A DNA stretch of 64,000 bases from JBBECE01 sp964574935. Lineage in GTDB: Bacteria > Pseudomonadota > Alphaproteobacteria > Rhizobiales > Devosiaceae. A model generated the notes under the pieces. It saw nothing but the letters and a program-made list of their open reading frames with translations, was not told the origin of the DNA and made no database searches. The stretch covers positions 4,816 to 68,815 of the forward strand of contig CAZNOZ010000013.1 in assembly GCA_964574935.1 (NCBI GenBank), in the 5' to 3' direction. Made by a program: the position numbers and the translations under genes. Positions 53,275 through 62,263 of the stretch are shown piece after piece (the stretch's first letter is position 1; each line of letters begins with the position of its first letter).

Positions 53275-54243
53275 TCAGGTCGGGGCGACCGCCGAAAGCA
53301 GCACGCGCACGAGCGCCGGCTGGGTGCGCACGCCGACCTTGTCGAACACCCGGTTGAGGTGCGTGCGCGCCGTGTTGGCGGTGATCACCATGCGCTCGGC
53401 GATTTCCGTCAACGGCAGGCCCTCCGCGACGAAAGCGGCGAGCTTGGCCTGGGCGGGTGACAGGCCGTAGATGAGGGCCGCCTCTTCAATACGCCGGTTG
53501 GTCAGATCGTCGCTTGCGAATCTAAGATGGATGAAACCGGAACTGACTTCCACCCACCAGATCTTTGTCGGCAGGCCCTCGCCGGATTCCATCACCACCG
53601 GGACCGCGCCGGAGCGCGAGGTAATGCTGCTGTCGACTCCGGCCGCCCATCTGATGGCGGCCTGCAGCTGGACATCGACCTTGCGATCACGGACGCGCAG
53701 CCTGTCATTGCGTATGACGAGGTCGTCGTCATCGGCCAGCATGGTCTTGGCCGCCGCGCTGATCCAGAGCACGTGCCCGTCCGGGTCGAGCCGTATCCTT
53801 GGCAGCAGGGCCCGGCCCATGCCGCCGTCGAGCCAACCGTGCACGGCAATCTTCCAGCGCCCGCCATGGCGCTCGAACACGCGCAGCTCGTGAATGAGGC
53901 CGTGGTCAATTTCCTCGATGTCGCTGCCGGGATAGACTTGATCGAAGCTCGCCCACGCCATGTCGCCGTTCAACCGCAATGTCAGGTTCTCGATACTGCA
54001 GTTGTAGGCAAACTCCGGATTCGGTTCGGGGATCTCCGCCATGCACCACCGCGCGCGTTCCGCCGCGTCGTTCCAGCCCTGATGGGCAAAGGATCCGTCG
54101 CGCCAGGTCGAGCCCCAGCGGAGGGCATGAGGCTCCTGCACATAACATTCCGCAAAGCCCTCATAGTCCCGCATCCACCAGCTGACGTGATCCTTCTTGA
54201 TGAGCGCCATGATCTCGGCTTCGTCTTCGGGGTTGTTTGCCAT
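53275..54243 (-). CDS. LuxR family regulator with NTF2-like and PAS-like domains
   Basis: A 322-residue regulator in three parts. Residues 1-140 read as an NTF2/SnoaL-like sensor fold (IMALIKKDHVSWWMRDYEGF, WRDGSFAHQGW, RWKIAVHGWLDGG). Residues 145-245 read as a PAS-like linker (IRLDPDGHVLWISAAAKTML). Residues 255-322 are a LuxR helix-turn-helix (LSPAQAKLAAFVAEGLPLTE, NTARTHLNRVFDKVGV). No membrane segment. Targets unknown; no obvious partner operon is adjacent. Confidence 0.85.
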   Translation of the reverse strand: MANNPEDEAEIMALIKKDHVSWWMRDYEGFAECYVQEPHALRWGSTWRDGSFAHQGWNDAAERARWCMAEIPEPNPEFAYNCSIENLTLRLNGDMAWASFDQVYPGSDIEEIDHGLIHELRVFERHGGRWKIAVHGWLDGGMGRALLPRIRLDPDGHVLWISAAAKTMLADDDDLVIRNDRLRVRDRKVDVQLQAAIRWAAGVDSSITSRSGAVPVVMESGEGLPTKIWWVEVSSGFIHLRFASDDLTNRRIEEAALIYGLSPAQAKLAAFVAEGLPLTEIAERMVITANTARTHLNRVFDKVGVRTQPALVRVLLSAVAPT

Positions 54244-54368
54244 TGCTGCCCTCCGTCGGCGCGAAGACTGCTGCCTCAGAGGTCATAGCACAAAATTTGG
54301 AAGCGGCGGCGGGCAGAGTCGCCATCGAACGGTCGAGCCATCGGACGGCTCGCCGGGCTCGGCGACGC

Positions 54369-54602
54369 TCAGTTGCCGGGGGTGTCCTTGGGGCCGCCGG
54401 AGCCGCTGCGGTCCGGCGCGCCGGGCTTGTAGACCCCGGTCTCCGGATCGCGCTCGAGCTCGAGCGCCTCGGTGGCGCTCGATTTCAGCCGCCGGCGCTC
54501 GCCGCCGGCGTCGTCCCGCTTGTCGCGAAAGCGCACCAGCCCCCGCCAGCCGTAATAGACGGCGGCGAAGACGACGGCGATGACGAGCAGGCGGGCGAAC
54601 AT
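54369..54602 (-). CDS. Small single-pass membrane protein
   Basis: A 77-residue protein with one N-terminal membrane segment (3-24) and a charged, disordered C-terminus (DPETGVYKPGAPDRSG). It starts 3 bases after the S49 peptidase stop, so it is cotranslated with it. Small proteins of this sort commonly follow S49 peptidase genes in alphaproteobacteria. Function unknown. Confidence 0.65.
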   Translation of the reverse strand: MFARLLVIAVVFAAVYYGWRGLVRFRDKRDDAGGERRRLKSSATEALELERDPETGVYKPGAPDRSGSGGPKDTPGN

Positions 54603-54605
54603 CGC

Positions 54606-55475
54606 TCAGAGACCGAACCGCGACCAGGCGAGGCGGTCCTCGATCGCCGCGATCACCGCGCCGGTGAGATCGCCGGCATCCGTGGCGGCCCCGGTGAACG
54701 GCAGCCGCGGCAGCTGGAACAGCCCGCGCTTGGGCCGGATCGGCTTGATCCGGACCCTATTGCCGAAGCGATCGCGCAGGGTCGCGTGGAGGTCGCCGAG
54801 GCCGTCCACGATCCCCAGTTCGAGGGCCCGCCTGGCGGTCCAGAATTCGCCGGTGAAAAGGTCCGTCTCGGTGGTCAGCTTGTCGCCCCGGCGCTCCTTG
54901 ACCCAGTCGATGAAGATCTCGTGGATGTCGGTGGTCACCTGTTTGAGGCGGTCCACCTCGGCCTTCTTCTCGGGAAGGAACGGGTCGAGTGTCGACTTGT
55001 TCCTTCCGGCGGTATAAAGGCGCCGCTCGATGCCGAGCTTCTCGATCGCCTCAACGAACCCGAACAGCGACGCGATGACCCCGATCGAGCCGACGATCGA
55101 GGAGGGATCGGCGATGATCTCGTCGCCGGCGGTGGCGATGAAATAGCCGCCCGAAGCGGCGGCATCCTCGGTGAAGACCAGCACCTTCTTGTCGTGCTCG
55201 TCGGCCAGATCGCGGATCAGCTTGGCAATCAACCGGGACTGCACCGCCGAGCCGCCGGGAGAGTTGACGACGATCGCGACCGCAACCGCGTCGGGGGTCC
55301 TGAAGGCCGCGGTCAACAGAGGCTCGGCGCTGGCGATGTTGATGCGGTTGGGCCGCGCCTCGGGGGAGATGGCGCCTTGCAGGCGCACCACCGGCACGAC
55401 CGGGCGGGGGCGGGCGTACGCGCGCATGTACCAGGGGGCGGCCGGAGTGGGTGTGGCGGTGTCGGTGGCATTCAT
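54606..55475 (-). CDS. S49 family peptidase (SppA/SohB-like)
   Basis: A 289-residue serine peptidase of family S49. The nucleophile region AASGGYFIATAGDEIIAD and SIVGSIGVIASLFG are present, as is the partner region FTGEFWTARRALELGIVDGL. No clear signal anchor; the N-terminus is short and Pro-rich. It likely degrades signal-peptide remnants or other membrane peptides. The trmN6-like gene lies 33 bases upstream on the same strand. Confidence 0.9.
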   Translation of the reverse strand: MNATDTATPTPAAPWYMRAYARPRPVVPVVRLQGAISPEARPNRINIASAEPLLTAAFRTPDAVAVAIVVNSPGGSAVQSRLIAKLIRDLADEHDKKVLVFTEDAAASGGYFIATAGDEIIADPSSIVGSIGVIASLFGFVEAIEKLGIERRLYTAGRNKSTLDPFLPEKKAEVDRLKQVTTDIHEIFIDWVKERRGDKLTTETDLFTGEFWTARRALELGIVDGLGDLHATLRDRFGNRVRIKPIRPKRGLFQLPRLPFTGAATDAGDLTGAVIAAIEDRLAWSRFGL

Positions 55476-55508
55476 CGTTTGGCGCTCCGGGGTTGCAACC
55501 TATGTAGG

Positions 55509-56294
55509 TCAGCGGGGCGCCGCTTGCCAGTCCAGCCGCGCCCGGCCGCGCAGCACCGCCTCGATCCGCTCGGAGAAGGCGCCCCCCGGCGCCCGGTGGA
55601 TGGCGATCGGCGCCAGCAGCGCCAGCGGGGCGCGCGAGCCCTTGACGCCGCGCATCAGAACCCGGTTGGCGGTGGCGCCCGGGTGCGGTGCCAGCGGCAG
55701 GATCTCGATGCCCCCGAGCCGGCGCGCCAAGGCGGCGGCCAGCGGCGCCAGCGACGCAGCGCGGTGGATGAAGATCACCTCCCCGCCACCGCGCGCACAC
55801 GCCGCCGCCGTCGCCACCCATCGGTCGAGATCGCCCGCTGGCAGCGAATGGGCGGTTTCGGCATCGGCGGGGACGGTGGCGGCGCCTTGCTCGAAGAAGG
55901 GCGGGTTGGCGATCACGATGTCGAACGGGTCCGGGCCCAGGGCGCGGCAACCCGCGGCATCGGCGGCGTCGGCACGCACCGCCCTGGCCCGCTCGGCGAA
56001 ATCGTTGGCCTCGATGTTGCGGGCGCTCAGCCCGACCATCGCCGGGTCGATGTCGGCGAAGCAGGCGTTCAATTCCCGGTGATGGGCCAGCGCCACCAGT
56101 CCGGCGACGCCGGCCCCGCTGCCCAGATCGAGCAAGGTGCCCGCGGCGCCCCGCACCGAGGCGCCCAGCAACACGGAATCGAGCCCGGCCCGGAAACCGC
56201 CGGCCGGCTGCAGGACCCGCAACCGCCCGTCCAGAAACGCGTCCGAGGTCTCAGTTTGTGGTTTTACATCCTGAGTTCGGTGGTCTACGGACAT
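55509..56294 (-). CDS. tRNA1(Val) adenine-N6-methyltransferase-like protein
   Basis: A 261-residue class I SAM methyltransferase: LLDLGSGAGVAGL binds SAM and the catalytic motif is IVIANPPFFEQG, typical of N6-adenine enzymes such as TrmN6 (YfiC). The start ATG 56294 gives the family's usual beginning (DAFLDGRLRVLQPAGGFRAG). It diverges from ispB, an arrangement I have seen in related genomes. Confidence 0.88.
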   Translation of the reverse strand: MSVDHRTQDVKPQTETSDAFLDGRLRVLQPAGGFRAGLDSVLLGASVRGAAGTLLDLGSGAGVAGLVALAHHRELNACFADIDPAMVGLSARNIEANDFAERARAVRADAADAAGCRALGPDPFDIVIANPPFFEQGAATVPADAETAHSLPAGDLDRWVATAAACARGGGEVIFIHRAASLAPLAAALARRLGGIEILPLAPHPGATANRVLMRGVKGSRAPLALLAPIAIHRAPGGAFSERIEAVLRGRARLDWQAAPR

Positions 56295-56410
56295 GGGAAC
56301 CTGGCCATCGCGGGGGCGGGCGGAACCTAGCAAGGCCCCGAAGCCCCCGGCAAGCAAAGGCTCGGAAGGGGAAGGCAAGGGGCGCGGCCGCGGCCGTGCG
56401 GCCCGCGTTC

Positions 56411-57430
56411 ATGGAAATGCTGAACGAACAGATCGCCCGCGCCGACACAGGCGCGGCAAACCTCGATCGGCTGATCGAATTCACCCGGTCCGACATGGAG
56501 CGGGTCAACGCGCTGATCCTGGAGCGCGCCCATTCGCATGTCGAGATCGTCCCCGAGCTGGCCCGCTATCTCATCGAGGCGGGGGGCAAACGCATCCGCC
56601 CGATGCTGACGGTCGCCGCGGCGCGCCTGTTCGGCGGCGATCCGGGTCACCAGATCAACTACGCCGCTTCGGTCGAGTTCATGCACACCGCCACGCTGTT
56701 GCATGACGACGTGGTCGACGGCTCCGAGCAGCGGCGCGGGCGGGCAGCGCCCAGGGTCGTGTGGGGCAATCCCGCCAGCGTCTTGGTGGGCGACTATCTT
56801 CTGGGCCAGGCCTTCATCATGATGGTCGAGGCCGGCGACATCGAGGCCTTGGGCGTCCTGTCGCGGGCCGCCGCGACGATTGCCGAGGGCGAGGTGTTCC
56901 AGCTCGCCAAATCCGGCGATCTCGGCGCCAGCCGCGAGGACTATTTCGCCATCATCGGGGCCAAGACGGCGGCGCTGTTCGCCGCCGCCACCGAGGTCGG
57001 CGCCATCGCCGGCGGCGCCGATCCCGCCGGTCGCGAAGCGCTGAGAGCCTACGGGCAGCAGTTGGGGATCGCCTTCCAGCTCGTCGACGACGTGCTCGAC
57101 TATGGCGGGGCGGCCGGCGCGATGGGCAAGCGCACCGGCGACGATCTCAGGGAAGGCAAGATGACCCTGCCTGTGATCCTGGCGCTGCAGGCGAGCAGCG
57201 AGGCGGAACGCGTCGAGATCGCCGGGGCGCTGGGCAATCCGGACCTGCCCGAGGCGGCGGCGGGGGCGGTGATCGGCATCCTCAAGGCGCGCGGGGCGCT
57301 CGAGGCGACGCTCGCCGAAGCGGATACCCATGCCCGCGACGCACGGTCGGCGTTGTCGGTCTTGCCCCCCGGCCCCGGACGCGAAATCCTGGCCGAGGTC
57401 GCCGATTTCTGCGTCTCGCGGGCCTACTGA
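56411..57430 (+). CDS. ispB: Polyprenyl diphosphate synthase (octaprenyl/decaprenyl)
   Basis: A 339-residue trans-prenyltransferase that makes the ubiquinone side chain. The first aspartate motif is LLHDDVVDGSEQRRG, the second QLVDDVLDYGG, with GGKRIRPML before them and GDYLLGQAF between. Chain length is usually C40-C50 in this group. ATG 56411 is chosen as the start of homology. Confidence 0.94.
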   Translation: MEMLNEQIARADTGAANLDRLIEFTRSDMERVNALILERAHSHVEIVPELARYLIEAGGKRIRPMLTVAAARLFGGDPGHQINYAASVEFMHTATLLHDDVVDGSEQRRGRAAPRVVWGNPASVLVGDYLLGQAFIMMVEAGDIEALGVLSRAAATIAEGEVFQLAKSGDLGASREDYFAIIGAKTAALFAAATEVGAIAGGADPAGREALRAYGQQLGIAFQLVDDVLDYGGAAGAMGKRTGDDLREGKMTLPVILALQASSEAERVEIAGALGNPDLPEAAAGAVIGILKARGALEATLAEADTHARDARSALSVLPPGPGREILAEVADFCVSRAY

Positions 57431-57444
57431 GAAACCGGTCGCCG

Positions 57445-58395
57445 TCAGCCCAGGTGCCCGCCGTAGGCCCTCAATACCCGCAACGCCATCAGCGTGATCC
57501 AGCGGCTCGGCTGTCCGGGCTTTTCCATCTGGAAGTGCTCCTCCCCCGCCATGCCGGCGTTCAGCCGCCAGCGCCCGTCGGGCCGGCGCCGCGCGACGAC
57601 TTCCCCGAGCGCGTCGGCCATCCGCGGATCCCAGGAAACGCCCGTGGTGGCGAAATAGTCGAGGGCGCGCAGGACGTTGTACTTCCAGCGCGGCGGGAAC
57701 GGCATCCGCAGGAATTCGGGCTTTATGACCTTGCCGGTGTGGTCGGATCGGTACAAACGGTGGATCAGGATGAACTCGCGCGCCGCATCCGCCAGCGTGT
57801 CCAGTTCGTCGAGCCGGTAGCGGTATCCCGCGGCGGCGTACTGCCGGAAGCCCTCGAGCACCGACAGGGTCGAGTGCAGCGAGCTGTGGCGCGCGCCGGA
57901 CGTGTTGGAAAAGCAGTTGAAGCCGCCGTCGGCCATGTGCTGACCGATGAGAAAATCGACGACCGACTCCAGATCAGCCTGAGGCGCACCGAACCAGCTC
58001 GCGTAGTTGAGGAACATTCCCGCCACGCACACATCGGATGCCGGCGTCGAGCGCGCCGGGCCGACCCCGCCGTCCGGGCGCTTTTCGGCGCGCGCGATCA
58101 GCTCGACGCTTTGGCGCGCCGCCGGGTGATCGCGCGGAAGGTTCAGAAGACGAAGATCGAGCAGCGTGTAGTGCGAGCAGATCCACTTCGGCGCGTAAAA
58201 GCCGCGGCCCCAGGTCCCGTCGGGATGGCGGGGGGCGAGAAACCGGGCACCCCAGCCCTCCTCGGCGATGCGCGCCTGTAGATCGGGGCGGTCTTCGTCG
58301 AGCAGATCGCGGCGGGTCTGGAACCCGACCGCCACGTCGCCGGCGAGCAGCCACTCGACGATTTCGGGGCGCGCCCCGACGCGGCCGGCCGTCAC
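57445..58395 (-). CDS. Alpha-toroid protein (prenyltransferase/squalene-cyclase-like fold)
   Basis: A 316-residue soluble protein built of repeated helical units with the feel of the (alpha/alpha)6 toroid of squalene-hopene cyclases and prenyltransferases: WGRGFYAPKWICSHYTLLDL, MADGGFNCFSNTSG, RRPDGRWRLNAGM. The DxDD cyclase motif is not there, so cyclase activity is doubtful. GTG 58395 overlaps the ispE stop by GTGA. Function unknown. Confidence 0.7.
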   Translation of the reverse strand: MTAGRVGARPEIVEWLLAGDVAVGFQTRRDLLDEDRPDLQARIAEEGWGARFLAPRHPDGTWGRGFYAPKWICSHYTLLDLRLLNLPRDHPAARQSVELIARAEKRPDGGVGPARSTPASDVCVAGMFLNYASWFGAPQADLESVVDFLIGQHMADGGFNCFSNTSGARHSSLHSTLSVLEGFRQYAAAGYRYRLDELDTLADAAREFILIHRLYRSDHTGKVIKPEFLRMPFPPRWKYNVLRALDYFATTGVSWDPRMADALGEVVARRRPDGRWRLNAGMAGEEHFQMEKPGQPSRWITLMALRVLRAYGGHLG

Positions 58396-59279
58396 GTCGC
58401 GTCCGAAGGATTTTGGGCAAGCGCGGTCGCCGCCACCCAGTATTCGGGCCAGTCTGCCTGCAAATGCCGCGCCGCTTCCGCCGCCGCGGCGCCGCTCGCA
58501 TAGAGCCCGAACACGGTCGGGCCGGAGCCCGACAGGCGGGCCAACGCGCAGCCCTGCGTGGCGCCGACCGTCCTTTTGATCGCATCGATGACAGGCATCA
58601 GCGTGGTCGCCGGCGCCTCCAGATCGTTGCGGGTGGCGGCGAGCCATTCGGCCAGCATGGAGAAATCGGCAAAGCGAACCGGCAGCGCCGGCAGCGGCGG
58701 GTTGTCGCGCCGCTCGAGACAGGCGAACACCTCGGCGGTGGACAGCTGGGCGCGCGGATTGACAAGCACCAGATGGGCTTCCGGCAAGGCTCCGATCGGG
58801 CGCACGATCTCGCCGATGCCGCTTACCTCCGACGGCCGGCCGGCCAGGCAGACCGGCACGTCGGCGCCGAGCCTCGCCGCCACCGCCGACAGGTGTTGGT
58901 CCGGCCCGATCCCGGCCATCCGTGCCATCAGGCGCAGCATCGCGGCGGCGTCCGCCGAGCCGCCGCCGAGCCCGGCGGCGACCGGCAAACGCTTGTCGAG
59001 CCGGACGGCCAACGGATCAGCGGCGGCGCCCGGCCATTCGGCACGCAACGCGTCGAGGGCGCGGGGAACGAGATTGTCCGCCCCGCCCGTCAGCGCCGCG
59101 GCGAACTCCCCTTCGACATCCAGCCGGTCGGCGGGCGCCGGGGCGGCGCTCAGCGTGTCGCCCAACCCGGCGAAGGCGACGAGCGAATGGATGAGGTGCA
59201 TCCCGTCATCCCGGCGGCCGGTGACGTGCAGCGCCAGATTGACCTTGGCCGGGGCAGGCTCGGACAGGCCGCCTCGCAT
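58392..59279 (-). CDS. ispE: 4-diphosphocytidyl-2-C-methyl-D-erythritol kinase
   Basis: A 295-residue GHMP kinase of the DOXP pathway: PAPAKVNLALHVTGRRDDG at the start, PVAAGLGGGSADAAAML as the ATP loop and RLSGSGPTVFGLY near the end. ATG 59279 lies 5 bases after the TPR gene's stop, which itself is on the same strand, so it belongs to a TPR-ispE-toroid run. Confidence 0.95.
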   Translation of the reverse strand: MRGGLSEPAPAKVNLALHVTGRRDDGMHLIHSLVAFAGLGDTLSAAPAPADRLDVEGEFAAALTGGADNLVPRALDALRAEWPGAAADPLAVRLDKRLPVAAGLGGGSADAAAMLRLMARMAGIGPDQHLSAVAARLGADVPVCLAGRPSEVSGIGEIVRPIGALPEAHLVLVNPRAQLSTAEVFACLERRDNPPLPALPVRFADFSMLAEWLAATRNDLEAPATTLMPVIDAIKRTVGATQGCALARLSGSGPTVFGLYASGAAAAEAARHLQADWPEYWVAATALAQNPSDAT

Positions 59280-59284
59280 CGGGG

Positions 59285-61066
59285 CTATTCGGCGGCTTCG
59301 GCGTCGGCCTGGTGCTGCTGCTCGAGCGCCGCGTCGAGCCCGACCTCGAGCTTGAGATTGATGGTATCGAGCTGGCCGGGCTCCTCGGGGCCGAGGTCGC
59401 GGGCGATTGTCCACTGGAACCTGGCTTCGAGCTTGCGCCCGACCCGCCAGAAGGCGTCGCCGAGATGGTCGTTGATCGTCGGGTCGTCGGGCATCAGCTT
59501 GGCGGCGCGTTCGAGGGTCTCGACCGCCTGGTCGTTGCGGCCCAGCCGGTGGTAGGCCCAGCCCAGGGAGTCGATGATGTAGCCGTCGGTGGGTCTGAGA
59601 TCGACGGCGGTCTGGATCATCTGCAGCGCCTCGTCGAGATGCAGCCCCTTGTCGACCCAGGAATAGCCCAGATAGTTCAGCACCTGCGGCTGGTCGGGAT
59701 TGAGCTCCAGCGCCTTGAGGAAATCGGGTTCGGCCTGATCCCAAAGCCGGGCGCGCTCGTAGGCGATACCGCGCAGATAGAAGTAGCGCCAGGCGGCCGG
59801 CTTGTCGCCGCCGGCAACCTCGATCACCCGGCTGTAGGCCTCGGCGGCGGCTTCATACTGCTCGTCGGCGCGCAACAGGTCGCCCAGCGTCTCGTAGGCC
59901 TCGACGTTGTCGGGATGCAGCGTGGTGATGTTGGAAAGGGTGCGAATCGCCTCGGCGCGCTCGCCGAGTTCCTCGAGATTGCGGGCCGAACCGATGACGG
60001 CGCTCGTCCTGAGGGGCGAGTCGACGGGAACGGTGTCGTAGATATCGTTGGCTTCGTCATACCGGCCGCCGCGTTCGAGCATGTCGGCCAGGCTCATCGA
60101 AACGACTTCGGCGTCGGGGCTCAGATACAGCGCCAGGCGCATGAACACGATCGCCAGGTCCGAGACAGTGTCCGATCCCAGCGCATTGCCAAGGCCCAGG
60201 AGCATCTCGGCGGCGCCCTGCTGGACGTTGTCGATGAAGGGGCCGGGGGCGACGCCCTTGTCGATCGCGTCACCCACCTCGCCGATGAGCGGATGCAACA
60301 GCCCCTCGGCGCGGAAATTATCGATGACCTCACGGGCGCGGTCGAACTGGCCCGAATCGGCAAGGGCACGGGCATAGGCCTCGACAATCCGGAACACCAG
60401 CGGGTCGGAATCGTAGGCGGCGCGCAGCAGGTCGAGCGACAGTTTTTGGTCGCCCGCAATCCCGGCCATCAGCGCCCGGTGAAATCTGAGAAACTCGGCG
60501 AGCCCTTCCTGGTCGATGCCGCCCACCAGATCCAGCGCCTCCTCGGAGCGGCCCTCGCCGATCATCGCCCAGGCGGCGAGCACGTTGGCGGTGATGCCCA
60601 GAAGGGTCGAGGTATCGAGCTTGGCGAGCCGGCCACTGGCCTGGCCGAACCGGCCATCGGCCAGATCGATCGCGCCGAGCACGATGTTGGCAAGTTCATG
60701 CTCGGGATCGAGCTCGACGAGCCGCTGCGCCAGCGCCTTGCCGCGGCTGATCTCACCGGCCGCGATCAGGGTCAGGAAGGCGCGCTCGACGAGCATGGGG
60801 TTGTCCCAGTCGGCCTCCAGCGCGTCGAGGAAATACTGGGCCGCCAGATCGTAGCGGCGGTCGACGCCGGCTTCGCGGCCCGAAAGGAAGGCGCCCCAGC
60901 GCGAGGGACCCGCGACGTCGGCGACGCCCCGCGGGTTCGACGGTGCCGCATGGACGCCCACCCCGGCGGTCAGGATCGGCAGGGCAACGAGAGCGGCGGC
61001 GATGATACGAGGAAGACGGGGCAAGGCGTTCCGGTCGCTGGCGGGCGGGGCCCGTTTCGGCGCCAT
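59285..61066 (-). CDS. TPR-repeat envelope protein
   Basis: A 593-residue protein with a signal segment (about 20-41, cut near VHAAP) and at least ten TPR units. The most regular are those near 400-560 (ALELNPDQPQVLNYLGYSWV, DGYIIDSLGWAYHRLGRNDQ, MPDDPTINDHLGDAFW). This is the usual tetratricopeptide protein found upstream of ispE in alphaproteobacteria. It is probably periplasmic or lipid-anchored; partner unknown. Confidence 0.88.
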   Translation of the reverse strand: MAPKRAPPASDRNALPRLPRIIAAALVALPILTAGVGVHAAPSNPRGVADVAGPSRWGAFLSGREAGVDRRYDLAAQYFLDALEADWDNPMLVERAFLTLIAAGEISRGKALAQRLVELDPEHELANIVLGAIDLADGRFGQASGRLAKLDTSTLLGITANVLAAWAMIGEGRSEEALDLVGGIDQEGLAEFLRFHRALMAGIAGDQKLSLDLLRAAYDSDPLVFRIVEAYARALADSGQFDRAREVIDNFRAEGLLHPLIGEVGDAIDKGVAPGPFIDNVQQGAAEMLLGLGNALGSDTVSDLAIVFMRLALYLSPDAEVVSMSLADMLERGGRYDEANDIYDTVPVDSPLRTSAVIGSARNLEELGERAEAIRTLSNITTLHPDNVEAYETLGDLLRADEQYEAAAEAYSRVIEVAGGDKPAAWRYFYLRGIAYERARLWDQAEPDFLKALELNPDQPQVLNYLGYSWVDKGLHLDEALQMIQTAVDLRPTDGYIIDSLGWAYHRLGRNDQAVETLERAAKLMPDDPTINDHLGDAFWRVGRKLEARFQWTIARDLGPEEPGQLDTINLKLEVGLDAALEQQHQADAEAAE

Positions 61067-61191
61067 TAGTGGCGGTTTTGGGGCGGCGGTGCAAGCCGAT
61101 GACCATGAATTGTCCGCCGCCCGCCCGGCGGCCGCTTGGCGGCACCCGGCGATGAGTGCTAGGCAGGGCGAACCGTCTTGAGGTGCCGCCG

Positions 61192-62040
61192 ATGGGCACA
61201 GATCCGGCGAGCCGCGCCGAGCTGATTTCAATACTCGACTGGTATCGCGCCGCCGGGGTGACCGAGCCGCTGAGCGAGGCCGCCCAGGACCGGTTGGCGG
61301 CCGCTCCCTCCCCGGCCGCCGCCCGCCCCGAGCCGACCCCGGTTGAGGGGACGCCCGCCGGTGCGGCGCGAAACCCCGCCGCCGCCGGCGCGCCGCGGGG
61401 AACGGCACCGACGGGCGACGCCGCGGGCCTGCAGCCCGACGCCGGCACCATCGAGGAGGCCCGCCAACTCGCGGCGGCGGCCAGCGACCTCGCCGAACTC
61501 GAAACGGCCCTCGACAATTTCGACGGGTGTCCGCTCAAGCTGCGGGCGACGCAGCTTTGCTTCGCCGACGGCAATCCGGACGGCGAGGTCATGTTCGTCG
61601 GTGAGGCGCCGGGGCAGCACGAGGACGCCCAGGGCAAGCCGTTCGTCGGCCGCGCCGGGCAGCTGCTCGACCGTATTCTGGCCGCCATTGGGCTGGACCG
61701 CACCAAGGTCTATATCGCCAACACCGTCCCCTGGCGGCCGCCGGGCAACCGCACCCCGACCCCCGCGGAGCTGGCGGTGTGCCGGCCGTTCCTGGAGCGG
61801 CAGGTGGAGCTCGTGGCGCCGCACATTTTGGTGCCGCTGGGCGGGGCGGCGGCCAAGCACCTGTTCGGAACCGACACCGGCATCATGCGCCTCAGGGGCC
61901 AGTGGCGGGAATTGACCATCGGCGCCCATGCCTGCCAGGCGATGGCGACGCTGCACCCGGCCTATCTGTTGCGCCAGCCGGCGCAGAAGAAACTTGTCTG
62001 GCGCGACTTTCTGGCGCTGCAGGCGCGGCTCGAGGCCTAG
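61192..62040 (+). CDS. Uracil-DNA glycosylase, family 4 type
   Basis: A 282-residue glycosylase of the family 4 (UDGa) architecture. A short N-terminal helix is followed by a Pro/Ala linker (35-85) and the core from 105 with VGEAPGQHEDAQGKPFVGRAGQ and the HPAYLLRQP loop. Of the four Fe-S cysteines of the thermophile enzymes, C113 of the first pair and the one in AVCRPFLE remain, while the partner before C113 is Phe and the one in the CRPPGNR motif reads WRPPGNR. ATG 61192. Confidence 0.9.
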   Translation: MGTDPASRAELISILDWYRAAGVTEPLSEAAQDRLAAAPSPAAARPEPTPVEGTPAGAARNPAAAGAPRGTAPTGDAAGLQPDAGTIEEARQLAAAASDLAELETALDNFDGCPLKLRATQLCFADGNPDGEVMFVGEAPGQHEDAQGKPFVGRAGQLLDRILAAIGLDRTKVYIANTVPWRPPGNRTPTPAELAVCRPFLERQVELVAPHILVPLGGAAAKHLFGTDTGIMRLRGQWRELTIGAHACQAMATLHPAYLLRQPAQKKLVWRDFLALQARLEA

Positions 62041-62064
62041 CCGTCCGGCCCATCATGGTTCGTC

Positions 62065-62085
62065 ACCCCGGGCTTGACCCGGGGT
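62065..62085. repeat. GC-rich inverted repeat (stem-loop)
   Basis: Arms ACCCCGGG (62065-62072) and CCCGGGGT (62078-62085) around CTTGA. Its sequence is of the CCCGGG-CTTGA-CCCGGG kind that is scattered in alphaproteobacterial genomes. It lies 24 bases after the uracil-DNA glycosylase stop. Confidence 0.75.
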
Positions 62086-62162
62086 CCACTCGCACTTCCG
62101 CTCACCGCGGCCGCGCCATCGCCACTCGGGCGCAGCCCTCGTGGCCTTGTCCAGCCTCGCGC

Positions 62163-62183
62163 CCCTCGGGTCGAGCCCGAGGG
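62163..62183. repeat. GC-rich inverted repeat (stem-loop)
   Basis: Arms CCCTCGGG (62163-62170) and CCCGAGGG (62176-62183) around TCGAG, the same shape as the preceding repeat. The 223 bases between the glycosylase and cutA, which converge, hold these two elements and no gene. They may act as bidirectional terminators or be REP-like repeats. Confidence 0.7.
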
Positions 62184-62263
62184 CAGGCTTGGGCTGGCCC
62201 CGGACTGACGTGTGGGGAGGCGGCCAACCCGGCCAATGGGAGTGCGAAAGTCGGCGCGTGCCC

